Shown piece after piece: positions 20,237 through 27,557 of a stretch of 31,469 nucleotides of DNA. Below the pieces are notes generated by a model. That model had not been told where the DNA came from. It was given only the letters and a program-made list of their open reading frames with translations, and did not search any database. The DNA comes from CAYNFS01 sp964396685 (lineage in GTDB: Bacteria; Patescibacteriota; Doudnabacteria; UBA920; 2-01-FULL-46-14), in contig CAYNFS010000014.1 in assembly GCA_964396685.1 (NCBI GenBank), positions 1 through 31,469 on the forward strand, written 5' to 3'. Each line of letters opens with the position of its first letter. Position 1 is the stretch's first letter. Both the position numbers and the translations under genes were made by a program.

Positions 20237-20978
20237 GTACGAAAATGATGATTTGGCGGTAATAGGCAAGCCGGCTGGCATCCCGGTATATTCAACCAAA
20301 AAACGTGTAGCCGAGGATTCGGTTCTAACTTGGTTTCTCAAAAAATACCCCTGGGCAAAAAAAGTTGGCGACCAAGACCGCCCCGGGATAATTCATAGGC
20401 TTGATAAACAAACATCCGGCCTTCTGATTTTGGCTAAAACCCAGGCGGGGTATGATTACTTGGGCAGGATTTTTCGCAGGAGAGAAATTGTCAAAGAGTA
20501 TCTGGCATTGGTTTACGGCGAGCTTCCGAAACACGGCGTAATTGACAGGCCGCTTACAAAGATTGGGCAAGAGGGAAGAAGCAAAGTCAGGGTGGACGAA
20601 GGAGGTAAAGAGGCAGTGACAGAGTATTGGAGTCTGGGATATTATCAGAGAGGGGTTGACCCTGTTAAATCCCGCGAAGCGGGTCTGGCGAAGCCAGAAT
20701 TTAACAGGGTTGACCAGTTTACCCTCCTTCGTGTAAAATTGCATACAGGCCGTACCCATCAGATCCGGGTACATTTTTCTTCCATTAAACATCCAGTGGT
20801 GGGCGATACGCTTTACGGCAAGCCGTTGTCTCAAAAATTAAGCGATATTCTTCACAGACAATTCCTGCACGCATCCCGACTGGAGTTTAAACTAATGGAT
20901 GGAACATGGTTGGAGATACAGTCGGAATTGCCTCCTGACTTACAAAAAGTTTTGGTTCGTTTGCAAAAGATGGGATAA
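20220..20978 (+). CDS. RluD/RluA-family pseudouridine synthase with palindromic insertion
   Basis: A 252-residue enzyme starting at ATG 20220 (AGGAA upstream). Motifs: VIGKPAGIPVY, the catalytic HRLDKQTSGLLILAK (Asp nucleophile), YLALVYGELP, LHTGRTHQIRVHFSSIKHPVVGDTLYG. It isomerises uridines in rRNA or tRNA. No S4 domain is seen, so it is closer to the RluA/RluC core. An 18-residue insertion (PVKSREAGLAKPEFNR with duplicated VD) separates two beta strands; it is encoded by a perfect palindromic element at 20659-20710. Confidence 0.92.
   Translation: MGIKIEYENDDLAVIGKPAGIPVYSTKKRVAEDSVLTWFLKKYPWAKKVGDQDRPGIIHRLDKQTSGLLILAKTQAGYDYLGRIFRRREIVKEYLALVYGELPKHGVIDRPLTKIGQEGRSKVRVDEGGKEAVTEYWSLGYYQRGVDPVKSREAGLAKPEFNRVDQFTLLRVKLHTGRTHQIRVHFSSIKHPVVGDTLYGKPLSQKLSDILHRQFLHASRLEFKLMDGTWLEIQSELPPDLQKVLVRLQKMG
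20659..20710 (+). repeat. palindromic element in frame in the rluD-like gene
   Basis: 12-base outer arms ACCCTGTTAAAT (20659-20670) and ATTTAACAGGGT (20699-20710) enclose two hairpins with GAA loops: CCCGC/GCGGG (20671-20683) and TCTGGC/GCCAGA (20684-20698). GTTGACC occurs at both edges (20655-20661, 20709-20715), so 54 bases (18 codons) were added with a possible short target duplication. Confidence 0.9.
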
Positions 20979-20979
20979 T

Positions 20980-21079
20980 GTAAAAATTAAAGTGAAAAAA
21001 TCAAAATGACAAATCAAAATCTAAAATTTTAAACTTTACATTGTCATTTTACACTTTGATATTTGATTTTTAATTTTTG
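20980..21079 (+). repeat. AT-rich inverted repeat before rplS
   Basis: AAAAATTAAA and AATCAAA units on the left mirror TTTGATATTTGA and TTTTTAATTTTT on the right, a long imperfect hairpin that fills the gap between the rluD-like gene and rplS. Confidence 0.65.
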
Positions 21080-21081
21080 CC

Positions 21082-21447
21082 ATGTACATCAAGGAAGTTA
21101 CTAAACAAAATCTCAAACCTGATCTGCCGCAATTACGCAGCGGTCAGACTGTCCGCGTGCATCAAAGAATCAAAGAGCCGGTGATAGATATCAAGACCGG
21201 CAAGATCAAGGAATACAAAGAGCGAACGCAGGCGTTTGAAGGGCAAATTATTGCCTTAAAACACGGCCGGGGATTAAACGCGACCGTCACTATTCGCCGC
21301 ATCGCGTCGGGTGTCGGGGTGGAGAGAATTTTTCCTGTCCACTCACCGACTGTTGCCAAAATAGAGATCATCAAAAACGCCCGCGCGAAAAAGGCCAAGC
21401 TTTACTATACGCGGGAAGGCAAGGAAGCGAAGGTTCTTGCTTTGTAA
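21082..21447 (+). CDS. rplS: 50S ribosomal protein bL19
   Basis: A 121-residue protein with L19 motifs: LRSGQTVRVHQRIKE, RTQAFEGQIIALKHGRGLNATVTIRRIASGVGVERIFPVHSP and IEIIKNARAKKAKLYYTR. L19 lies at the 30S-50S interface. It ends the rpsP-khpA-trmD-rplS group, here interrupted by dedA and rluD-like genes and AT-rich repeats. Confidence 0.97.
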   Translation: MYIKEVTKQNLKPDLPQLRSGQTVRVHQRIKEPVIDIKTGKIKEYKERTQAFEGQIIALKHGRGLNATVTIRRIASGVGVERIFPVHSPTVAKIEIIKNARAKKAKLYYTREGKEAKVLAL

Positions 21448-21452
21448 GGTCG

Positions 21453-21509
21453 CTAGATAATTTTCAGCACGTTCCACCAGTTTTCGATGTACTCCGCGCG
21501 GCGGTTTTT
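21453..21509 (-). pseudogene. orphan 3' end of a second superoxide dismutase gene
   Basis: Read on the minus strand, these bases encode KNRRAEYIENWWNVLKII and a stop, clearly the C-terminus of a Fe/Mn superoxide dismutase. The intact sodA just to the right ends QNRRLEYIENWWHVLKLL. The homology breaks at 21509, exactly where a TCCGCC-AGA-GGCGGA palindrome begins. The rest of this second copy is absent, so a 3' end was replaced or duplicated next to a palindromic element. Confidence 0.85.
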
Positions 21510-21538
21510 CCGCCAGAGGCGGACCAGCCTTCGGCTGG
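21509..21538 (+). repeat. double-hairpin palindromic element between sod ends
   Basis: TCCGCC-AGA-GGCGGA (21509-21523) is followed by CCAGC-CTTCG-GCTGG (21524-21538). It lies between the orphan sod 3' end and the sodA stop. Confidence 0.8.
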
Positions 21539-21542
21539 GGTA

Positions 21543-22124
21543 CTACAATAATTTAAGTACATGCCACCAATTCTCGATATATTCTAGACGCCTATTTTGA
21601 TATTTCAAATAATAGGCGTGTTCCCAGACGTCAAGGCCGATGACCGGTTCGTGGCCGAGCGAGAGGGGGGAATCCTGATTGGCCGTTGACATAATTTCCA
21701 GTTTGCCAGTCTCATCCCGCACGAGCCACGCCCAGCCGGAGCCGAATCTGTTCAGAGCCGCTTCGCTGAACTTTTTTTTGAACTCATCTGTTGAGCCAAA
21801 TTCAGCTTTGATCTCCTCCGCCAGTTTCTCGTCCATCTCTTTTTTCGGTCCCATGATTTGCCAGAAAAAGCTGTGGTTGGCGTGCCCGCCGCCGTGATTT
21901 CTTATGGCAGCGCGATCGGCCTCGTTAATCTTGAGCATATTCAGCTCGCGCATTAAATCGTCTGCGGTTTTGTTTTGAAGTTCGGGATATTTTTCCAATA
22001 CAGCATTCAGTTTGTCTATATAGGCCTGATGATGCTTGGTGTGATGAATCTCCATGGTGTGCGCGTCAATGTAAGGTTCGAGCGCGTCGTAGGAATATGA
22101 GAGTTTGGGTAATTCGAATTTCAT
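21543..22124 (-). CDS. sodA: superoxide dismutase [Mn/Fe]
   Basis: A 193-residue enzyme that dismutes superoxide. Metal ligands are His in MEIHHTKHH (about 26), His in GGHANHSFFW (about 75), and Asp/His in DVWEHAYYLKY. GGGHANHSFFW and STANQDSPL favour a manganese or cambialistic site. The start at 22124 follows AAAGGA; the upstream in-frame ATG at 22181 lies within a repeat and is not used. It is last of sufS-sufU-sodA on this strand. Oxygen defence fits the thiol-redox genes elsewhere in the window. Confidence 0.95.
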   Translation of the reverse strand: MKFELPKLSYSYDALEPYIDAHTMEIHHTKHHQAYIDKLNAVLEKYPELQNKTADDLMRELNMLKINEADRAAIRNHGGGHANHSFFWQIMGPKKEMDEKLAEEIKAEFGSTDEFKKKFSEAALNRFGSGWAWLVRDETGKLEIMSTANQDSPLSLGHEPVIGLDVWEHAYYLKYQNRRLEYIENWWHVLKLL

Positions 22125-22137
22125 ATTTTTCCTTTCT

Positions 22138-22235
22138 GTCATTGCGAGCTCCGACGCGAGGTCGGAGCGCGGCAATCTCATTTCGAGATTGCTTCGTCTC
22201 CGTCCGCCTTAGGTGGACGGACTCCTCGCAATGAC
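22138..22235 (-). repeat. GTCATTGCGAG composite palindromic repeat
   Basis: GTCATTGCGAG (22138-22148) and CTCGCAATGAC (22225-22235) are perfect outer arms. Inside are CTCCGAC/GTCGGAG, AATCTC/GAGATT and CCGTCC/GGACGG hairpins. It starts exactly at the sufU stop codon and separates sufU from sodA. A half copy lies at 24061-24096. Confidence 0.85.
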
Positions 22236-22595
22236 CTAAGTTGCTAAGGTTTTTTTAACAGCATTAAGTGCCAAAGCAGTGCATTGCTTGCGGGCAGGAC
22301 TGACTTTGATGCCCAAAAGCTCTTCAATGTCTTTTCCGGCCAATCTTTCTATTTCGATTATAGGCTTGTTTTTAATACTTTCGGAAAGGACAGATGCGGC
22401 GGCAATGCTTAGCGCGCAACCTTGGGCGCGATATTTGATGTCTTGAAGAAGATTGTTTTTGATTTTTAGATAGACTGTAATTTCGTCGCCGCAGAGAGGA
22501 TTGAGCTCGTAGGCTCTGTGCGTAGGTTTTTCCAGTATACCAAAATTTCGAGGATTGCGATAGTGGTCGAGGACGAATTTTGAATACTCAATCAT
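22236..22595 (-). CDS. sufU: SufU/IscU-type Fe-S cluster scaffold
   Basis: A 119-residue protein: YRNPRNFG near the start, C35 in NPLCGDEI, C60 in AQGCALS and C105 in RKQC, the three cysteines that with D37 bind zinc or the nascent cluster. It accepts sulfur from the cysteine desulfurase encoded just upstream (sufS, 54 bases away) and assembles Fe-S clusters. It lacks the long insert of Gram-positive SufU, so either SufU or IscU is an acceptable name. Confidence 0.92.
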   Translation of the reverse strand: MIEYSKFVLDHYRNPRNFGILEKPTHRAYELNPLCGDEITVYLKIKNNLLQDIKYRAQGCALSIAAASVLSESIKNKPIIEIERLAGKDIEELLGIKVSPARKQCTALALNAVKKTLAT

Positions 22596-22605
22596 AAATT
22601 TGATC

Positions 22606-22654
22606 CCTGAGCCCGTCGAAGGGTAAAATTTATTGGCCTTCGACTTCGCTCAGG
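22606..22654 (-). repeat. CCTGAGC...GTCGAAGG palindrome at the sufS stop
   Basis: CCTGAG-CCC-GTCGAAGG (22606-22622) pairs with CCTTCGAC-TTC-GCTCAGG (22637-22654). The sufS stop codon (22650-22652) is inside the right arm, so this element supplies the end of the coding sequence. Confidence 0.85.
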
Positions 22655-23933
22655 CACTAAAGACACGATGAGCGTTCTTAATCCCTTCAATCAATTTATC
22701 TATATCTTCTTTGGTATTATACAAAGCCAGACTTATGCGGGCGGTTGATTCCACTCCAAGTTTTTCATGCAAGGGCATGGCGCAGTGGTGTCCCGTGCGA
22801 ATGGCAATGCCCTGCTGGTCCAAGATACTTGCCAGATCATGCGGCGGAACTACTTTGAGATTGAAACTGATTATGCCGATTCGGTCTTTGGCCGTTTGCG
22901 GGCCGTAAATAGTGAGGCCGGGGATTTTTCGCAGTCGCTTTAAGGCATAGTCAGTGAGTTTTTTTTCGTGTTTCAATAACTCACCCCCACCCTCTCTTAC
23001 TTTAAGAGAGGGTGTTCCCCTCTTATGAATCAATGGAGTCAAAAAATTCACTGCCGTTCCCAACCCGATCACCTCGGCAATATTCGCCGTGCCCGCCTCG
23101 AATTTATAAGGCAAAGCATTCCAGGCGAGGCGCAATTTGCGCCGATGTCCCGGACTCGATCCGGGATCCAAACTTACCCGTTTGATCATATGTCCGCCGG
23201 TCTGGTAAGGCGGCATTTTTTCCAGTAATTCCCGGCGGCCGTAAAGCACACCAACGCCGGTTGGCCCGTACATCTTGTGGCCGGAAAGTACGTAAAAATC
23301 GCATCCTAATTTTTGTACGTCAATTGGAATATGCCCGCCGGCTTGTGCGCCATCTATCAAAACTTTTGCGCCTTTGGCGTGAGCGGCTTTGATAATTTTT
23401 CCGACGGGATTGATAGTGCCTAAGACATTTGAGACCTGGGTGAGGGAGACGATTTTTGTGCGGGAGGTGATGAGATATATTAAGCTTTTAGCTTTTAGCT
23501 CATAGCTTTTGGTGATCGGAATAAATTTTAACTCCGCCCTTTTCTTTTTGGCCAGCATTTGCCAAGGCACAAGATTTGAATGATGCTCCATTTCAGTAAG
23601 CAGAATTTCGTCGCCGCGTTTGATATTTCGATGGCCCCACGTCCAGACCACGAGATTAATTGATTCAGTAGCACCGCTGGTAAAAATAATTTCCTCGCGC
23701 GATTTGGCGTTGATAAATTTCTTTATTTTGTCTCGCGCGCCTTCGTAAAGTGTGGTGGCTTCTTGGGAGAGAGTGTGGATGCCGCGATGGATGTTGGCAT
23801 TGTGTTTTTGATAAAAATCCGAAATCGTCTCAATGACCGCTCGAGGTTTCTGCGCGGTTGAGGCATTGTCTAGGTATACGAGCCTGCGCCCTTTGATTTT
23901 ACGATTTAGGATGGGGAATTGCTTTGAAAGCAT
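22650..23933 (-). CDS. sufS: cysteine desulfurase SufS with three repeat-derived insertions
   Basis: A 427-residue PLP enzyme that takes sulfur from cysteine. Motifs: YLDNASTAQKP, IFTSGATESINLV, MEHHSN, IDGAQAGGH, the PLP lysine K220 in LSGHKMYGPTGVG, and the sulfur-carrying C384 in RTGHHCAMPLH. Compared with ordinary SufS (about 405 residues), segments at about 142-152, 255-272 and 302-318 look foreign. Their DNA is repeat-like: AGCTTTTAGC units (23481-23512), GGCGCAA/TTGCGCC plus TCCCGGA/TCCGGGA hairpins (23129-23166) and a 12-base hairpin at 22988-23014. Catalytic residues are intact. Confidence 0.95.
   Translation of the reverse strand: MLSKQFPILNRKIKGRRLVYLDNASTAQKPRAVIETISDFYQKHNANIHRGIHTLSQEATTLYEGARDKIKKFINAKSREEIIFTSGATESINLVVWTWGHRNIKRGDEILLTEMEHHSNLVPWQMLAKKKRAELKFIPITKSYELKAKSLIYLITSRTKIVSLTQVSNVLGTINPVGKIIKAAHAKGAKVLIDGAQAGGHIPIDVQKLGCDFYVLSGHKMYGPTGVGVLYGRRELLEKMPPYQTGGHMIKRVSLDPGSSPGHRRKLRLAWNALPYKFEAGTANIAEVIGLGTAVNFLTPLIHKRGTPSLKVREGGGELLKHEKKLTDYALKRLRKIPGLTIYGPQTAKDRIGIISFNLKVVPPHDLASILDQQGIAIRTGHHCAMPLHEKLGVESTARISLALYNTKEDIDKLIEGIKNAHRVFSA
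22988..23014 (-). repeat. palindromic element within sufS (third insertion)
   Basis: CACCCTCTCTTA (22988-22999) pairs with TAAGAGAGGGTG (23003-23014) around CTT, a perfect 12-base stem. It encodes part of HKRGTPSLKVREGG in SufS. Confidence 0.8.
23129..23166 (-). repeat. double palindrome within sufS (second insertion)
   Basis: GGCGCAA-T-TTGCGCC (23129-23143) is followed by TCCCGGA-CTCGA-TCCGGGA (23148-23166). It encodes DPGSSPGHRRKLRLA, a segment not expected between the RVSL and ALPYKFEAGT motifs of SufS. Confidence 0.8.
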
Positions 23934-24256
23934 AACTTATTTTACCAATATTTTCATAGCTTTGACAGATGTTAAAGTTTGATATATACTATGTTTGTTA
24001 GGTTCTTTAATTAATTTAAAAGTTTCTGTGTGATGAAGGAAATCAGAATGATATTTTAGCGAGATTGCTTCTCCGCCTATGGCGGATCGCAATGACAGAT
24101 AAATAGAGAACAGAACCATGAAACTCTTCAATCTTGGGAATAACAATTTCAGAGGATTGATAGCGGCCGTATCATTACGGAGTTTTTGATTTAGGTTTCT
24201 GATTCCGCTCGGACAATATAATTTCTTTCTTCCATCGCACAGACTAGAAGTCTAAT
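23934..24256. other. 323-base gap between sufS and rny: promoters, half repeat, tiny frame
   Basis: On the plus strand TTGACA (23962-23967), 17 bases and TATACT (23985-23990) make a strong promoter; its leader to rny would be about 260 bases. A second -10, TATAAT at 24217-24222, would give a 28-base leader. A half copy of the GTCATTGCGAG repeat with TCCGCC-TAT-GGCGGA lies at 24061-24096. A 23-codon frame, MKLFNLGNNNFRGLIAAV..., runs 24118-24189 but has no clear ribosome site. AGACT-AGA-AGTCT (24241-24253) forms a hairpin just before the rny ATG. No larger gene is supported on either strand. Confidence 0.6.
23962..23990 (+). promoter_or_regulatory. strong promoter upstream of rny
   Basis: TTGACA-N17-TATACT. 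The sequence after it, TTTGTTAGGT, also follows the promoter at 29825-29853. Confidence 0.65.
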
Positions 24257-25774
24257 ATGACAGGTCTGTTTTTAATTATCGTCGCCGTAGCGGCTTTGGT
24301 TGGCGGATATCTTATCCGGAAGTTTCAAGTCAAAGCAAAAATCCAGTCCGCCGAAGCACGTGCTGAAAAAGTTCTCGAGGGAGCCAAACAAAAAGAAAAA
24401 GAATTGGTTCTGGCGGCCAAAGATCAAGCCATCCGTATAACCGAGGAGGCCAAAAAGCAAGAGACAGAGATTCGTCAGCAGATTTTGCGTCTGGAGCAGC
24501 GTTTGGAAAAACGCGAGGAAGAGCTGGAGCGGAAATATGATGAACTGGACAAGCAAAAAAAATCTCTGGATGCCAAGACAGAAGAAGCGCAAAAAATCCG
24601 GGAGGAGCTGGCAAAAGGCCGCGAGCAGCAATTGGCAAATTTGGAAAAAATCGCCAAATTAACCAGGGAAGAGGCTAAGCAGATATTGCTTGAGCAGACC
24701 GAAAAGCAGGTAAAAGACGATCTGTTAAGTTTGACGCGCAAAATTGTCGCACAAACCAGAGAAGATGCCGAGCGGATGGCGCGAGACATTATAGTTCAGG
24801 CCATTGAGCGCAGCAGCGCCGAAGTTTCAACTGAAGTTACGACCACAACCGTGGCCTTGCCCAATGAAGAAATGAAAGGACGGATTATTGGAAAAGAGGG
24901 CCGCAATATCAAAACTTTTGAACAAATGCTGGGAGTCGAAGTAATAGTGGATGAGACGCCTGATGCCGTAATTATTTCGGGCTTTAATTCCGTGAGGCGC
25001 CAGGTCGCCAAAGTCACTTTGGAAAAGCTCATCCAGGACGGCCGGATCCATCCGGCCCGCATTGAAGAAGCGTATGAAAAGGCCAAGCGGGAAGTGGGGC
25101 AGATGATCAAGGAAGCCGGTGAGGAAGCGGTTTATGAGCTCGGCATTACCAATTTTCCGCCCAAGCTTATCCAGCTTATCGGAAGACTCAAATTCCGCTC
25201 CTCCTACGGTCAAAATGTGCTCAAACACTCTGTGGAGATGGCCAAAGTTGCCGCCCTTATCGCCGAAGAGCTTAAAGCTGATGTTCCGATCGTCAAACAA
25301 GGAGCGCTTTTGCACGATATTGGCAAAGCTTTGGATCAGGAAATGGAGGGAACGCATGTGGAGTTAGGCCGGCGCATTGCGGAAAAATTTGGCCTTCCGG
25401 AGAAAGTGATTAACGCAATTGAAGCTCATCACGGAGACGTGGAGCATCTTTCTTTGGAGGCCGCGATTGTAGATGCAGCGGATAACATTTCAGGAGCCCG
25501 GCCGGGCGCGCGCAAGGACACCTATGAGAATTACCTTAAAAGGCTGGAGGAACTGGAGAAGCTTGCGACCTCATTTGAGGGGGTCGAGAAGGCCTATGCC
25601 ATACAGGCCGGTCGGGAAATACGGGTGTTTATTGAACCGACCCGCATTGACGATTGGGGAGCAATGAAGCTGGCGAGGGAAATTTCCAACAGGATTGAAC
25701 AGGAGTTAAAGTATCCGGGAGAGATAAAAGTGCAGGTGATAAGAGAGTTGAGAGTTGTGGAATACGCACGATAA
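24257..25774 (+). CDS. rny: ribonuclease Y
   Basis: A 505-residue membrane-anchored endoribonuclease that starts mRNA decay. N-terminal membrane helix (2-20), a long Lys/Glu/Gln coiled coil (about 25-190), a KH domain with GRIIGKEGRNIKTFEQMLGVEVIVD (about 210-235), and the HD phosphohydrolase domain with LLHDIGKALD (H353-D354) and AIEAHHGD. Length and domain order match Bacillus RNase Y. ymdB follows two bases after the stop, as in many bacteria. Confidence 0.97.
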   Translation: MTGLFLIIVAVAALVGGYLIRKFQVKAKIQSAEARAEKVLEGAKQKEKELVLAAKDQAIRITEEAKKQETEIRQQILRLEQRLEKREEELERKYDELDKQKKSLDAKTEEAQKIREELAKGREQQLANLEKIAKLTREEAKQILLEQTEKQVKDDLLSLTRKIVAQTREDAERMARDIIVQAIERSSAEVSTEVTTTTVALPNEEMKGRIIGKEGRNIKTFEQMLGVEVIVDETPDAVIISGFNSVRRQVAKVTLEKLIQDGRIHPARIEEAYEKAKREVGQMIKEAGEEAVYELGITNFPPKLIQLIGRLKFRSSYGQNVLKHSVEMAKVAALIAEELKADVPIVKQGALLHDIGKALDQEMEGTHVELGRRIAEKFGLPEKVINAIEAHHGDVEHLSLEAAIVDAADNISGARPGARKDTYENYLKRLEELEKLATSFEGVEKAYAIQAGREIRVFIEPTRIDDWGAMKLAREISNRIEQELKYPGEIKVQVIRELRVVEYAR

Positions 25775-25776
25775 AA

Positions 25777-26607
25777 ATGAAAATACTCTTTTTCGGCGAC
25801 ATTGTCGGCAAAACAGGCCGCAGGGCAATTGCTAAAATCCTCCCCAAGCTTAAGGACGAGTTCCGCCCAGATTTGGTCATGGCTAACGCTGAAAATATCG
25901 CCCACGGAAAAGGAGCTACACTGGCAACGCTTACCGCATTGATTGAGGCCGGTATAGATTTTTTTACCTCCGGTAACCACGTGTTTGATAAACCGGAGGG
26001 CAAAGATGTTTTTGAAAAATATTTTGACAAGATCATCCGGCCAGCGAATTTTGAGGGTAAGCTTTCTGACGGAAGCGACCTGCCGGGCAAGGGTTTCGTG
26101 GTAATTCATATCAAAAAAAAACCAGTTTTGCTTATCAATCTCAACGGTCAAGTATTCATGGAAAAGCAATATGATTTTGGAAAAATTACCAACCCTTTCG
26201 TGAAATTAGATGAAATTTTAAGTCAAGCCGGCGGTATGGCCAAAATCAAAATTCTGGATTTTCACGCCGAGGCCACGAGTGAAAAACGGGGTATGGGATT
26301 TTGGGCGGACGGGCGTTTGTCCGCTGTGCTTGGCACCCACACTCACGTCGCAACGCAGGATGCCCAGATTTTGCCTAACGGGACGGGTTATCAGACAGAC
26401 CTCGGGATGGTCGGGGCAAGAGATTCTGTGATTGGGGTAGATAAAGAGCGCGCCTTGAAAAGATTATTGGCTGGGCCCGGAAGCCAAGAAAAAATTTCAC
26501 TTGAGGTTGCCGACAGCAGCCAATATGAGGCCGGCTGCGTTTTTTTGGAAATTGACGAAGATACGGGCAAGTGCGAGAATATAGTCAGCCGTGTGGAGTA
26601 CTTATGA
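25777..26607 (+). CDS. ymdB: YmdB-family metallophosphoesterase
   Basis: A 276-residue dinuclear-metal phosphodiesterase: FFGDIVGKTGRRAI (Asp ligand), MANAENIAHGKG, TSGNHVFDK, ILDFHAEATSEK and LGTHTHVATQDAQILPNGT. The Bacillus homologue hydrolyses 2',3'-cyclic nucleotides and influences biofilm and motility choice, and is encoded next to rny, as here. The end overlaps the methyltransferase start by ATGA. Confidence 0.93.
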   Translation: MKILFFGDIVGKTGRRAIAKILPKLKDEFRPDLVMANAENIAHGKGATLATLTALIEAGIDFFTSGNHVFDKPEGKDVFEKYFDKIIRPANFEGKLSDGSDLPGKGFVVIHIKKKPVLLINLNGQVFMEKQYDFGKITNPFVKLDEILSQAGGMAKIKILDFHAEATSEKRGMGFWADGRLSAVLGTHTHVATQDAQILPNGTGYQTDLGMVGARDSVIGVDKERALKRLLAGPGSQEKISLEVADSSQYEAGCVFLEIDEDTGKCENIVSRVEYL

Positions 26608-27146
26608 TTAAAACTAAAACAAAAGAATTTTTGAATCCCGAGATATTGCTTAAAGCCGTGCCTTTGGAATCGGGGAAAGTCGTCGCGGACTTTGGATGCG
26701 GAAACGGCTATTATGCCGTTGCTGCTGCTACTTTGGTCGGCAATAAAGGGCAAGTTTATGCGCTGGACATCATGGAAGACGCGCTTGCCCAAACGGCAAC
26801 TTTGGGCAAACTTGTCGGGGTTCGAAATATTTCTGCTCTGCAGTGCGATCTCGAGAAGCCAGGTTCTTGTCCTTTGCCAGGCACCAGCTGTGATTTGGTG
26901 ATTTTGGCAAGTATTTTGCATCAAGTCAGTAATCAAGACAATCTTGTTCGCGAGGCCTACAAAGTGCTTAAAACTGGGGGGCAGATTTTGGTTATTGAAT
27001 GGAATCCAGATGCCATATTCGGCCCGCCGGTAAATGAGCGCATCAGCAGATTCCAAGCCCAAAAGCTTTTGGAGAAGCACGGTCTAAGGCCGATTGCCGA
27101 ACTTCCGGCCGGCGCTTTTCATTATGCTCTGCTTTACGGCAAGTGA
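26604..27146 (+). CDS. SAM-dependent class I methyltransferase
   Basis: A 180-residue protein starting at ATG 26604 (ATGA overlap with ymdB). VADFGCGNGYYAVAAA is motif I of a Rossmann-like methyltransferase, then VYALDIMEDAL (acidic ligand for the ribose), DLVILASILHQV (motif IV region) and LKTGGQILVIEWNP. The short length and small cap suggest a UbiE/methyltransferase-11 type acting on a small molecule. The substrate is unknown. Confidence 0.85.
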   Translation: MIKTKTKEFLNPEILLKAVPLESGKVVADFGCGNGYYAVAAATLVGNKGQVYALDIMEDALAQTATLGKLVGVRNISALQCDLEKPGSCPLPGTSCDLVILASILHQVSNQDNLVREAYKVLKTGGQILVIEWNPDAIFGPPVNERISRFQAQKLLEKHGLRPIAELPAGAFHYALLYGK

Positions 27147-27149
27147 AAT

Positions 27150-27557
27150 ATGTTAGATTTTACCAAACTCTGGAATAAAACTTATTTGTTCGGCCCCAAT
27201 CCGATAGAACTTGTCCGTTCCGATTTTATATTCTTCTGGACCTCGCTGGCCCTCGTCGCGGCCGGGATCATCTTGAAAATCTTCGCAATAAAAAATTCCC
27301 TGGACAGCCCAAAAAGGTATCTTTTCAATCGCTTATTCCATCTTTGCTTCACCATGGGACTTTTAATTCTACTTTGGTTTGGGTTTCGTTTTGAAAACAT
27401 CCCTTGGCTTTCCACGCACTTTGTCGTTTTGTCCTTGCTGCTGATCTGGCTTGTTTGGTTGGTGTTTATCGGCAAGTACTTCTTCAGTCAATACCGCGCT
27501 CAACAAAAAATTTGGCAGGATGAAGCGATTAAGCGCAAGTATTTGAATACGAAGTGA
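27150..27557 (+). CDS. three-span membrane protein
   Basis: A 135-residue protein with hydrophobic segments at about 28-46, 66-82 and 89-110 and a charged C-terminus (YRAQQKIWQDEAIKRKYL). It starts four bases after the methyltransferase stop and its end overlaps the yraN GTG start. No family recognised. Its place within an rny-to-nusA run suggests co-expression with RNA metabolism genes. Confidence 0.7.
   Translation: MLDFTKLWNKTYLFGPNPIELVRSDFIFFWTSLALVAAGIILKIFAIKNSLDSPKRYLFNRLFHLCFTMGLLILLWFGFRFENIPWLSTHFVVLSLLLIWLVWLVFIGKYFFSQYRAQQKIWQDEAIKRKYLNTK

Noticed and set aside
12409..21081. CRISPR array as an explanation for the repeated AT-rich and palindromic units
   Set aside because: Units are dispersed, vary in length and have no regular repeat-spacer pattern; no cas genes are present.
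23937..24146. Minus-strand frame of 69 residues upstream of sufS
   Set aside because: Crosses a repeat and a strong plus-strand promoter; no ribosome site and no recognisable domain.
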